From Agrostemma githago (taxonomy: Eukaryota; Streptophyta; Magnoliopsida; Caryophyllales; Caryophyllaceae): a DNA stretch of 64,000 bases. The notes under the pieces were generated by a model. That model was not told where the DNA came from. It searched no databases and saw only the letters and a list, made by a program, of their open reading frames with translations. Each line of letters starts with the position of its first letter. Within the stretch, counting starts at the first letter, position 1. Of this stretch, positions 32,231 to 44,484 are shown in pieces. The DNA lies in assembly GCA_958450325.1 (NCBI GenBank), contig OY288259.1:25228734-25292733 (forward strand). Direction: 5' to 3'. Both the position numbers and the translations under genes were made by a program.

Positions 32231-33688
32231 GTTGGTATCAGAGCATTGTTGCTCCCGACACTTACACCTGATTTTAGGAAAAAACACTAGTAAATGATTT
32301 GAACATTAATGAAAGATTAGTGAGAGATGGGTAGAAACCAAAGTAAGGACTTAACTGTTAGCCTTACATGTTCTTGTAACTCAATGATTAGCATTGAATA
32401 TATGTTCGATATGCCCAAGAAGAAGATGCGTGGACAAGACGTGGACTTGATGCTGCTCTACATCGGGACAAGACCTTAGTATTCTAGGATCATTGATTCT
32501 TTCCTCTAGCCTCGACTTCTTCCCGATCCTCTTCTCTTACAATTTTTCATCTCCAATTCTTGTGGTAAAATCTTCGTTCTATCATTCTCCACTTTACCAT
32601 CTTCCCTCTTGAGATTCTTTGGTAAGACCGACTCTTGTCTTAGTAAACCTTGTTGGAAGTTAAAGATATTTGAGGATTAGTAGCCACTTATTACCTACGA
32701 TTGAGGATTGTGAGTTGTACCTGTTTCCTAACCCGGTAAGAGCTTTTGAGGATTGATATGATGATATTAGTTAATTAATGGAATTAGGATTGTACCTTGA
32801 GTGTTGACCTTGGGTTATAGGTCACCTGATTATATGGAATACTTGTAGTCGAATCAGTTTTGGATGATAAGATTATATTTTATTTGACGGATACCTAGTA
32901 TCAAGCTAAGTGTGAATAATAATATTATTTTGGGATTCCTACCTAATGTGTACTTAATGGATGTGCCGTGGACGTTTAAAGATCATAGAAACTCGTTTAG
33001 ATCATTAGCCTGAGTGTTGTGGTACCATTTCAGGTTCTCATTAATGTTTTTAGTAATTTTTGTTGACATAGATTAAGCCCCAGTTTTTATGGATTAGATC
33101 GTGGAGTGTGAGAAGCTCATAGCCTATGAACTTTTGAGTTGGGTGATCTAAACTTGTTTTGAGGAATACTTTAGAGCAAACCACGGCGGACCTTAATGGA
33201 ATTTACAACTAAGAACCCTTAGACCAATGAGATTGTGGCTTCATTGCGATTTAATCCTATAGTTGTTGCACCGTTTTGATTAGAGCCTTGATGGACTTCT
33301 AAGAAACCTTATCCCAATGATGTGTTTGAAAGCATGTTGGTGTGATTATTTTGAGGACTTCGTTTTCAAGCTTGTTAGTGGGTAAATTTGGTTTAGTGTT
33401 TATTACTCAAGTATCATGGAATATACTAGGAGTCTTATCAGTCACGGGTTTAGGTGTGTTATGATAATCGAATCTTAAGTATGTAAGACTTTATATTGGA
33501 GGTTGTAGCAATTGAAAATTTTGGAGGTTGTAGACCGTGTAAAACCACCTAGTGCCTGATATTAATGGAGTTAGTATTGTTTGATGGAAATAGGAACCCG
33601 AATTTCGTGAGAGTCGTACTTGGAATCTCGATTTCCTTTCTGCCGTTTTCCAGTTTCGAGGACGAAACTTTTTTTTAGTGGGGAGGAT
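32231..33688 (+). mobile_element. Array internal domain 1
   Basis: 1458 bp. Primer-binding site TTGGTATCAGAGCA at 32232-32245, polypurine tract at 33677-33688. No ORF of coding quality. Confidence 0.88.
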
Positions 33689-36277
33689 TGTAACACCCGC
33701 AATTTTCCTAATTTTGCTATCCGTTCCGTTACGATTATATCGTAACTCTGTATATTTCGTCAATAATTATTTTCTAACGCGTTTTAATCCGATTTCTTCA
33801 TAAACGCTTATATTATTTTACGAACCTTCTTTTGTCAACACTACATATTATTTTTATCCTATTTATTTTAAATCTTATCTCGTGTTTATTTTAATCGGAA
33901 ACTTATCACATCAATTCGTTGCTTGTTCGTTCCATCTCAACCATCTCGTTTCCTAGTTAAGTTAAGAGTTCTTGTGACTTATTATTGCTATCTTTTAGCT
34001 TCCTAATTTCTCTTTATATTCTCATTCATTCATTCTAGTCTATTTGATTCACAACGGAAGTTTCTTTTCTTCTCTATGTTTCACTTTAAACTTCATCCTT
34101 TTCGTTCATCATCAATCAGATCCTAATTCGTCTCTAATTCTTTCCGATCTCGAGGGTAATTTAATTACTCTTATTCGTTCTTCATCTCGTTTCTCCTTTC
34201 TATTCACTTATAATGTTGTTTTAATACCATATATTTAATTATTTCGTAGGCTGTCGTGCTAGATCCGACGAAGATGATTATTTAATTGATTCGGATCTCG
34301 ATTAAGGTAACATTGACACGTTACTCGGTATTATGTGATGTTATTGTTGTAGTTGCATGTATAGAAATTAGTTTTTTGTTAGACAATATATGTATGTCTT
34401 GTTTTTAATAACAAAAACTTTAAAATCGTAAATCTTCATACGTTTTGTTGTTTTTAAATTGTTTTTACGAGATTTGCGAATAAATCGTTCTTTTAAATAT
34501 TAAAAAGTAATAAAAGGTCGAGACTAAAACATACAAATAATAATTAATTTCATAATTTTCGTGATTTTTGATATAAAGGGTCAAATTGAAAGTTTTATTT
34601 TAATTGAGTTACAACATGTTTCAGAATCTGTTAGTGTTTTTGTGTTAATTAAAACTCTGTTTTAAAGACTTTATTTACGGAAACTTTTAAAAAAGACTAC
34701 TATTTATTTTAAGTCTAATTTATGCCTATTTAATTTCGTAAATTTATTCCAAGTGGTTTGGTCAAAATAAATTGTTTATGAACGGGTGTCAAACTAATCA
34801 GCGATTCTGTCAGTTGTGATAAGATCTAAATTTAAACATGTGTTAAAATTTTTATTTAAGTAATTTACTTACAGAAACTATGAAAAGTCTAGTTAATGTT
34901 TCCAATTGGATTTTATTTAAAATCAATTTTAAAACGTCTTTTATTAAATAAATACAATCGAGTGTCTAATTATGACAGTTTTTAAATATACGAATAAAAA
35001 CCCATATTTATTTTAAATTTGGAACTTCTCCAGAAATAAAAGTTGTAACTAAGTTTTTAAAGTTTTCAACCCCACTGGTCTTACGTTGTTTTGATTTTTC
35101 ATGATTTAATAACGAATTTTATAGTAAGACAGTGCAATTCTGGAAAATCTGTCGATTTGTTATTTAAATACTTTTAATTACTTAAATTTCAACCTTTTTA
35201 AAATAATTATGATTTTGACTTTAATTGAATTTTAATCATGAATTATACATCTATATAATAAATATAATGTTTACGTCTCGAGGCCAATATTAACTATTTT
35301 ATATAACTCCTATTTTGATCGATTTCTATTTATTATAATATCTACTTTTGGAAAGTTATTATCTTAAGAAAAGTTTTATATCTATAAAGTTTTCTCTTTT
35401 GAAAAACGAACTATATTTCTATTGAATTTCGATAATGGCTTTGTTTTGGAGTTATGGAATAAGGAAAGTGTACGGGTAGAGTAATACAGTCTAGACTATA
35501 CGTTTTGCCATCAGCTATAAGGCTAGTGTATCCGAGCGGGATGCATTGGTTGTTGAACTGGGCATGTTCTTGTCCAGGAGTGTATGTTTATTTTGACCTT
35601 AAGCTCGTACCTCGCATGTAAGACGCCGTCGGGTTGAACTGGGCACACTTGGTGTTCCAGGAGGGGTGTGCATATTTACTTAAGCTAGGACCTCGCATTG
35701 ATAAGTCGCCGTCCTATTATGGTTGAGTAGCCTAGATTAGAGATCAAAGTTTGATTTGTTTGAACTAAGTTCTCGAAGCTAGTTTAGTATTCTTCTAGTG
35801 AAAGTCTATTCTGTTGCACTGATTCATATCCATAACGTCGTTATTACTATTGGTTGATATTGACTTGCAGGTTGACAATCATTTTAAATTATTTTACTAT
35901 ATCGTTTTAAACGTTTTCCATTTTGAACTATTTTGATATAATAGTAATTATGCTTTAATATCATGTAATATGGCTGAGAGAACGTCGTCGTTACTCCCCA
36001 CTGAGTTGTGGCTGTTATGTTTATAACATGACAGGTATTTTGCTGCTGGGTTTGGGTGTGAGCTAGCGAGTAGCATGGATCCTTCTCTATTTCATTTATA
36101 TTAATTCTTGGATTGTTAAACCCATTTGGAGAATTTTTATTTTCAGCCCTTTTGTGAAAAGTGGCATTTGTATTGACTGACCGTTCTTTTTGTAAAATTT
36201 AGAACATCAGTGTGTTTTAATCCCAAGTCTACAGTGTTTCCGACACTGTATTGCGTTAGAATTTATAGGGGATTACA
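33689..36277 (+). mobile_element. Array LTR 2
   Basis: 2589 bp. Shares the inner-type variants with LTR 3 and has a small private deletion near 34857. Confidence 0.88.
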
Positions 36278-37735
36278 GTTGGTATCAGAGCATTGTTGCT
36301 CCCGACGCTTACACCTGATTTTAGGAAAAAACACTAGTAAATGATTTGAACATTAATGAAAGATTAGTGAGAGATGGGTAGAAACCAAAGTAAGGACTTA
36401 ACTGTTAGCCTTACATGTTCTTGTAACTCAATGATTAGCATTGAATATATGTTCGATATGCCCAAGAAGAAGATGCGTGGACAAGACGTGGACTTGATGC
36501 TGCTCTACATCGGGACAAGACCTTAGTATTCTAGGATCATTGATTCTTTCCTCTAGCCTCGACTTCTTCCCGATCCTCTTCTCTTACAATTTTTCATCTC
36601 CAATTCTTGTGGTAAAATCTTCGTTCTATCATTCTCCACTTTACCATCTTCCCTCTTGAGATTCTTTGGTAAGACCGACTCTTGTCTTAGTAAACCTTGT
36701 TGGAAGTTAAAGATATTTGAGGATTAGTAGCCACTTATTACCTACGATTGAGGATTGTGAGTTGTACCTGTTTCCTAACCCGGTAAGAGCTTTTGAGGAT
36801 TGATATGATGATATTAGTTAATTAATGGAATTAGGATTGTACCTTGAGTGTTGACCTTGGGTTATAGGTCACCTGATTATATGGAATACTTGTAGTCGAA
36901 TCAGTTTTGGATGATAAGATTATATTTTATTTGACGGATACCTAGTATCAAGCTAAGTGTGAATAATAATATTATTTTGGGATTCCTACCTAATGTGTAC
37001 TTAATGGATGTGCCGTGGACGTTTAAAGATCATAGAACCTCGTTTAGATCATTAGCCTGAGTGTTGTGGTACCATTTCAGGTTCTCATTAATGTTTTTAG
37101 TAATTTTTGTTGACATAGATTAAGCCCCAGTTTTTATGGATTAGATCGTGGAGTGTGAGAAGGTCATAGCCTATGAACTTTTGAGTTGGGTGATCTAAAC
37201 TTGTTTTGAGGAATACTTTAGAGAAAACCACGGCGGACCTTAATGGAATTTACAACTAAGAACCCTTAGACCAATGAGATTGTGGTTTCATTGCGATTTA
37301 ATCCTATAGGTGTTGCACCGTTTTGATTAGAGCCTTGATGGACTTCTAAGAAACCTTATCCCAATGATGTGTTTGAAAGCATGTTGGTGTGATTATTTTG
37401 AGGACTTCGTTTTCGAGCTTGTTAGTGGGTGAATTTGGTTTAGTGTTTCTTACTCAAGTATCATGGAATATACTAGGAGTCTTATCAGTCACGGGTTTAG
37501 GTGTGTTATGATAATCGAATCTTAAGTATGTAAGACTTTATATTGGAGGTTGTAGCAATTGAAAATTTTGGAGGTTGTAGACCGTGTAAAACCACCTAGT
37601 GCCTGATATTAATGGAGTTAGTATTGTTTGATGGAAATAGGAACCCGAATTTCGTGAGAGTCGTACTTGGAATCTCGATTTCCTTTCTGCCGTTTTCCAG
37701 TTTCGAGCACGAAACTTTTTTTTAGTGGGGAGGAT
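36278..37735 (+). mobile_element. Array internal domain 2
   Basis: 1458 bp. Primer-binding site 36279-36292, polypurine tract 37724-37735. Nearly identical to the other two. Confidence 0.88.
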
Positions 37736-40329
37736 TGTAACACCCGCAATTTTCCTAATTTTGCTATCCGTTCCGTTACGATTATATCGTAACTCTGTAT
37801 ATTTCGTCAATAATTATTTTCTAACGCGTTTTAATCCGATTTCTTCATAAACGCTTATATTATTTTACGAACCTTCTTTTGTCAACACTACATATTATTT
37901 TTATCCTATTTATTTTAAATCTTATCTCGTGTTTATTTTAATCGGAAACTTATCACATCAATTCGTTGCTTGTTCGTTCCATCTCAACCATCTCGTTTCC
38001 TAGTTAAGTTAAGAGTTCTTGTGACTTATTATTGCTATCTTTTAGCTTCCTAATTTCTCTTTATATTCTCATTCATTCATTCTAGTCTATTTGATTCACA
38101 ACAGAAGTTTCTTTTCTTCTCTATGTTTCACTTTAAACTTCATCTTTTTCGTTCATCATCAATCAGATCCTAATTCGTCTCTAATTCTTTCCGATCTCGA
38201 GGGTAATTTAATTACTCTTATTCGTTCTTCATCTCGTTTCTCCTTTCTATTCACTTATAATGTGGTTTTAATACCATATATTTAATTATTTTGTAGGCTG
38301 TCGTGCTAGATCCGACGAAGATGATTATTTAATTGATTCGGATCTCGATTAAGGTAACATTGACACGTTACTCGGTATTATGTGATGTTATTGTTGTAGT
38401 TGCATGTATAGAAATTAGTTTTTTGTTAGACAATATATGTATGTCTTGTTTTTAATAACAAAAACTTTAAAATCGTAAATCTTCATACGTTTTGTTGTTT
38501 TTAAATTGTTTTTACGAGATTTGCGAATAAATCGTTCTTTTAAATATTAAAAAGTAATAAAAGGTCGAGACTAAAACATACAAATAATAATTAATTTCAT
38601 AATTTTCGTGATTTTTGATATAAAGGGTCAAATTGAAAGTTTTATTTTAATTGAGTTACAACATGTTTCAGAATCTGTTAGTGTTTTTGTGTTAATTAAA
38701 ACTCTGTTTTAAAGACTTTATTTACGGAAACTTTTAAAAAAGACTACTATTTATTTTAAGTCTAATTTATGCCTATTTAATTTCGTAAATTTATTCCAAG
38801 TGGTTTGGTCAAAATAAATTGTTTATGAACGGGTGTCAAACTAATCCGCGATTCTGTCAGTTGTGATAAGATCTAAATTTAAACATGTGTTAAAAATTTT
38901 ATTTAATATTGGTAATTTACTTACAGAAACTATGAAAAGTCTAGTTAATGTTTCCAATTGGACTTTATTTAAAATCAATTTTAAAACGTCTTTTATTAAA
39001 TAAATACAATCGAGTGTCTAATTCTGACAGTTTTTAAATATACGAATAAAAACCATATTTATTTGAAATTTGGAACTTCTCCAGAAATAACAGTTGTAAC
39101 TAAGTTTTTAAAGTTTTCAACCCCACTGGTCTTACGTTGTTTTGATATTTCATGATTTAATTACGAATTTTATAGTAAGACAGTGCAATTCTGGAAAATC
39201 TGTCGATTTGTTATTTAAATACTTTTAATTACTTAAATTTCAACATTTTTAAAATAATTATGATTTTGACTTTTAATTGAATTTTAATCATGAATTATAC
39301 ATCTATATAATAAATATAATGTTTACATCTCGAGGCCAATATTAACTATTTTATATAACTCCTATTTTGATCGATTTCTATTTATTATAATATCTACTTT
39401 TGGAAAGTTATTATCTTAAGAAAAGTTTTATATCTATAAAGTTTTCTCTTTTGAAAAACGAACTATATTTCTATTGAATTTCGATAATGGCTTTGTTTTG
39501 GAGTTATGGAATAAGGAAAGTGTACGGGTAGAGTAATACAGTCTAGACTATACGTTTTGCCATCAGCTATAAGGCTAGTGTATCCGAGCGGGATGCATTG
39601 GTTGTTGAACTGGGCATGTTCTTGTCCAGGAGTGTATGTTTATTTTGACCTTAAGCTCGTACCTCGCATGTAAGACGCCGTCGGGTTGAACTGGGCACAC
39701 TTGGTGTTCCAGGAGGGGTGTGCATATTTACTTAAGCTAGGACCTCGCATTGATAAGTCGCCGTCCTATTATGGTTGAGTAGCCTAGATTAGAGATCAAA
39801 GTTTGATTTGTTTGAACTAAGTTCTCGAAGCTAGTTTAGTATTCTTCTAGTGAAAGTCTATTCTGTTGCACTGATTCATATCCATAACGTCGTTATTACT
39901 ATTGGTTGATATTGACTTGCAGGTTGACAATCATTTTAAATTATTTTACTATATCGTTTTAAACGTTTTCCATTTTGAACTATTTTGATATAATAGTAAT
40001 TATGCTTTAATATCATGTAATATGGCTGGGAGAACGTCGTCGTTACTCCCCACTGAGTTGTGGCTGTTATGTTTATAACATGACAGGTATTTTGCTGCTG
40101 GGTTTGAGTGTGAGCTAGCGAGTAGCATGGATCCTTCTCTATTTCATTTATATTAATTCTTGGATTGTTAAACCCATTTGGAGAATTTTTATTTTCAGCC
40201 CTTTTGTGAAAAGTGGCATTTGTATTGACTGACCGTTCTTTTTGTAAAATTTAGAACATCAGTGTGTTTTAATCCCAAGTCTACAGTGTTTCCGCCACTG
40301 TATTGCGTTAGAATTTATAGGGGATTACA
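37736..40329 (+). mobile_element. Array LTR 3
   Basis: 2594 bp, inner-type variants as in LTR 2. Confidence 0.88.
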
Positions 40330-41787
40330 GTTGGTATCAGAGCATTGTTGCTCCCGACGCTTACACCTGATTTTAGGAAAAAACACTAGTAAATGATTTG
40401 AACATTAATGAAAGATTAGTGAGAGATGGGTAGAAACCAAAGTAAGGACTTAACTGTTAGCCTTACATGTTCTTGTAGCTCAATGATTAGCATTGAATAT
40501 ATGTTCGATATGCCCAAGAAGAAGATGCGTGGACAAGACGTGGACTTGATGCTGCTCTACATCGGGACAAGACCTTAGTATTCTAGGATCATTGATTCTT
40601 TCCTCTAGCCTCGACTTCTTCCCGATCCTCTTCTCTTACAATTTTTCATCTCCAATTCTTGTGGTAAAATCTTCGTTCTATCATTCTCCACTTTACCATC
40701 TTCCCTCTTGAGATTCTTTGGTAAGACCGACTCTTGTCTTAGTAAACCTTGTTGGAAGTTAAAGATATTTAAGGATTAGTAGCCACTTATTACCTACGAT
40801 TGAGGTTTGTGAGTTGTACCTGTTTCCTAACCCGGTAAGAGCTTTTGAGGATTGATATGATGATATTAGTTAATTAATGGAATTAGGATTGTACCTTGAG
40901 TGTTGACCTTGGGTTATAGGTCACCTGATTATATGGAATACTTGTAGTCGAATCAGTTTTGGATGATAAGATTATATTTTATTTGACGGATACCTAGTAT
41001 CAAGCTAAGTGTGAATAATAATATTATTTTGGGATTCCTACCTAATGTGTACTTAATGGATGTGCCGTGGACGTTTAAAGATCATAGAACCTCGTTTAGA
41101 TCATTAGCCTGAGTGTTGTGGTACCATTTCAGGTTCTCATTAATGTTTTTAGTAATTTTTGTTGACATAGATTAAGCCCCAGTTTTTATGGATTAGATCG
41201 TGGAGTGTGAGAAGGTCATAACCTATGAACTTTTGAGTTGGGTGATCTAAACTTGTTTTGAGGAATACTTTAGAGCAAACCACGGCGGACCTTAATGGAA
41301 TTTACAACTAAGAACCCTTAGACCAATGAGATTGTTGCTTCATTGCGATTTAATCCTATAGTTGTTGCACCGTTTTGATTAGAGCCTTGATGGACTTCTA
41401 AGAAACCTTATCCCAATGATGTGTTTGAAAGCATGTTGGTGTGATTATTTTGAGGACTTCATTTTCGAGCTTGTTAGTGGGTGAATTTGGTTTAGTGTTT
41501 CTTACTCAAGTATCATGGAATATACTAGGAGTCTTATCAGTCACGGGTTTAGGTGTGTTATGATAATCGAATCTTAAGTATGTAAGACTTTATATTGGAG
41601 GTTGTAGCAATTGAAAATTTTGGAGGTTGTAGACCGTGTAAAACCACCTAGTGCCTGATATTAATGGAGTTAGTATTGTTTGATGGAAATAGGAACCCGA
41701 ATTTCGTGAGAGTCGTACTTGGAATCTCGATTTCCTTTCTGCCGTTTTCCAGTTTCGAGGACGAAACTTTTTTTTAGTGGGGAGGAT
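40330..41787 (+). mobile_element. Array internal domain 3
   Basis: 1458 bp. Primer-binding site 40331-40344, polypurine tract 41776-41787. Confidence 0.88.
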
Positions 41788-44382
41788 TGTAACACCCGTA
41801 ATTTTCCTAATTCTGCTATCCGTTCCGTTACGATTATATCGTAACTTTGTATATTTCGTCAATAATTATTTTCTAACGCGTTTTAATCCGATTTCTTCAT
41901 AAATGCTTATATTATTTTACGAACCTTCTTTTGTGAACACTACATATTATTTTTATCCTATTTATTTTAAATCTTATCTCGTGTTTATTTTAATTGGAAA
42001 CTTATCACATCAATTCGTTGCTTTTTCGTTCGTTCCATCTCAACCATCTCGTTTCCTAGTTAAGTTAAGAGTTCTTGTGACTTATTATTGCTATCTTTTA
42101 GCTTCCTAATTTCTCTTTATATTCTCATTCATTCATTCTAGTCTATTTGATTCACAACAGAAGTTTCTTTTCTTCTCTATGTTTCACTTTAAACTTCATC
42201 CTTTTCGTTCATCATCAATCAGATCCTAATTCGTCTCTAATTCTTTCCGATCTCGAGGGTAATTTAATTACTCTTATTCGTTCTTCATCTCGTTTCTCCT
42301 TTCTATTCACTTATAATGAGGTTTTAATACCATATATTAAATTATTTCGTAGGCTGTCGTGCTAGATCCGACGAAGATGATTATTTAATTGATTCGGATC
42401 TCGATTAAGGTAACATTGACACGTTACTCGGTATTATGTGATGTTATTGTTGTAGTTGCATGTATAGAAATTAGTTTTTTGTTAGACAATATATGCATGT
42501 CTTGTTTTTAATAACAAAAACTTTAAAATTGTAAATCTTCATACGTTTTGTTGTTTTAAATTGTTTTTACGAGATTTGCGAATAAATCGTTCTTTTAAAT
42601 ATTAAAAAGTAATAAAAGGTCGAGACTAAAACATACAAATAATAATTAATTTCATAATTTTCGTGATTTTTGATATAAAGGGTCAAATTGAAAGTTTTAT
42701 TTTAATAGAGTTACAACATGTTTCAGAATCTGTTAGTGTTTTTGTGTTAATTAAAACTCTGTTTTAAAGACTTTATTTAGGGAAACTTTTAAAAGAGACT
42801 ACTATTTATTTTAAGTCTAATTTATGCCTATTTAATTTCGTAAATTAATTCCAAGTGGTTTGGTCAAAATAAATTGTTTATGAACGGGTGTCAAACTAAT
42901 CCGCGATTCTGTCAGTTGTGATAAGATCTAAATTTAAACATGTGTTAAAATTTTTATTTAATATTGGTAATTTACTTACAGAAACTATGAAAAGTCTAGT
43001 TAATGTTTCCAATTGGATTTTATTTAAAATCAATTTTAAAACGTCTTTTATTAAATAAATACAATCGAGTGTCTAATTCTGACAGTTTTTAAATATACGA
43101 ATAAAAACCCGTATTTTTTGAAATTTGGAACTTCTCCAGAAATAAAAGTTGTAACTAAGTTTTTAAAGTTTTCAACCCCACTGGTCTTACGTTGTTTTGA
43201 TTTTTCATGATTTAATTACGAATTTTATAGTAAGACAGTGCAATTCTGGAAAATCTGTCGATTTGTTATTTAAATACTTTTAATTACTTAAATTTCAACC
43301 TTTTTAAAATAATTATGATTTTGACTTTAATTGAATTTTAATCATGAATTATACATCTATATAATAAATATAATGTTTACGTCTCGAGGCCAATATTAAC
43401 TATTTTATATAACTCCTATTTTGATCGATTTCTATTTATTATAATATCTACTTTTGGAAAGTTATTATCTTAAGAAAAGTTTTATATCTATAAAGTTTTC
43501 TCTTTTGAAAAACGAACTATATTTCTATTGAATTTCGATAATGGCTTTGTTTTGGAGTTATGGAATAAGGAAAGTGTACGGGTAGAGTAATACAGTCTAG
43601 ACTATACGTTTTGCCATCAGCTATAAGGCTAGTGTATCCGAGCGGGATGCATTGGTTGTTGAACTGGGCATGTTCTTGTCCAGGAGTGTATGTTTATTTT
43701 GACCTTAAGCTCGTACCTCGCATGTAAGACGCCGTCGGGTTGAACTGGGCACACTTGGTGTTCCAGGAGGGGTGTGCATATTTACTTAAGCTAGGACCTC
43801 GCATTGATAAGTCGCCGTCCTATTATGGTTGAGTAGCCTAGATTAGAGATCAAAGTTTGATTTGTTTGAACTAAATTCTCGAAGCTAGTTTAGTATTCTT
43901 CTAGTGAAAGTCTATTCTGTTGCACTGATTCATATCCATAACGTCGTTATTACTATTGGTTGATATTGACTTGCAGGTTGACAATCATTTTAAATTATTT
44001 TACTATATCGTTTTAAACGTTTTCCATTTTGAACTATTTTGATATAATAGTAATTATGCTTTAATATCATGTAATATGGCTGGGAGAACGTCGTCGTTAC
44101 TCCCCACTGAGTTGTGGCTGTTATGTTTATAACATGACAGGTATTTTGCTGCTGGGTTTGGGTGTGAGCTAGCGAGTAGCATGGATCCTTCTCTATTTCA
44201 TTTATATTAATTTTTGGATTGTTAAACCCATTTGGAGAATTTTTATTTTCAGCCCTTTTGTGAAAAGTGGCATTTGTATTGACTGGCCCTTCTTTTTGTA
44301 AAATTTAGAACATCAGTGTGTTTTAATCCCAAGTCTACAGTGTTTCCGCCACTGTATTGCGTTAGAATTTATAGGGGATTAC
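41788..44382 (+). mobile_element. Array LTR 4, lacking its last base
   Basis: 2595 bp, ending GGGGATTAC and joined directly to the 104-bp duplicated target sequence, with ACGG shared or near-shared at the join. Shares outer-type variants with LTR 1. Confidence 0.88.
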
Positions 44383-44484
44383 GGCTGGACCTTCGGCCCC
44401 GGGATCCGTCACTGAACCCGCCAAGACGGACTCTACACTTGAAGAACCAAATACCGACACGGCCCTAGTCAAGCAACTGAAGAG
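44381..44484. repeat. 104-bp duplication flanking the array, right copy
   Basis: Repeats 29573-29676 with two substitutions (GGCTGG for GGCCGG, AATACCGAC for AATACTGAC). Confidence 0.9.

Larger units (their letters stand above)
29677..44382 (+). mobile_element. Tandem array of a non-coding chromovirus-like LTR element (LARD-like)
   Basis: Structure LTR-internal-LTR-internal-LTR-internal-LTR, 14,706 bp. LTRs are 2554-2595 bp (TGTAACACCC...GGGATTACA) and all three internal domains are exactly 1458 bp. Each internal domain has a tRNA-Met-type primer-binding site (TTGGTATCAGAGCA) and a polypurine tract (AGTGGGGAGGAT). There is no gag or pol. The 3' sequence CGAGGACGAAAC...AGTGGGGAGGAT before TGTAACACCC is like the end of chromoviruses of the Tekay type; this is my inference. 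The array splits the gag-protease region of C1. Confidence 0.9.

Noticed and set aside
33491..33763. 90-aa minus-strand ORF repeated three times in the array (also 37538, 41590)
   Set aside because: It spans the internal-LTR junction and is repeated only because the DNA is repeated; no recognisable domain.
34044..34238. 64-aa ORF repeated in array LTRs
   Set aside because: Short, hydrophobic, and kept only by the recent duplication of the DNA.
29677..44382. Classical satellite DNA with 4-kb monomer
   Set aside because: Each unit has LTR ends, a primer-binding site and a polypurine tract, so it is a tandem LTR element, though it may behave like a satellite.
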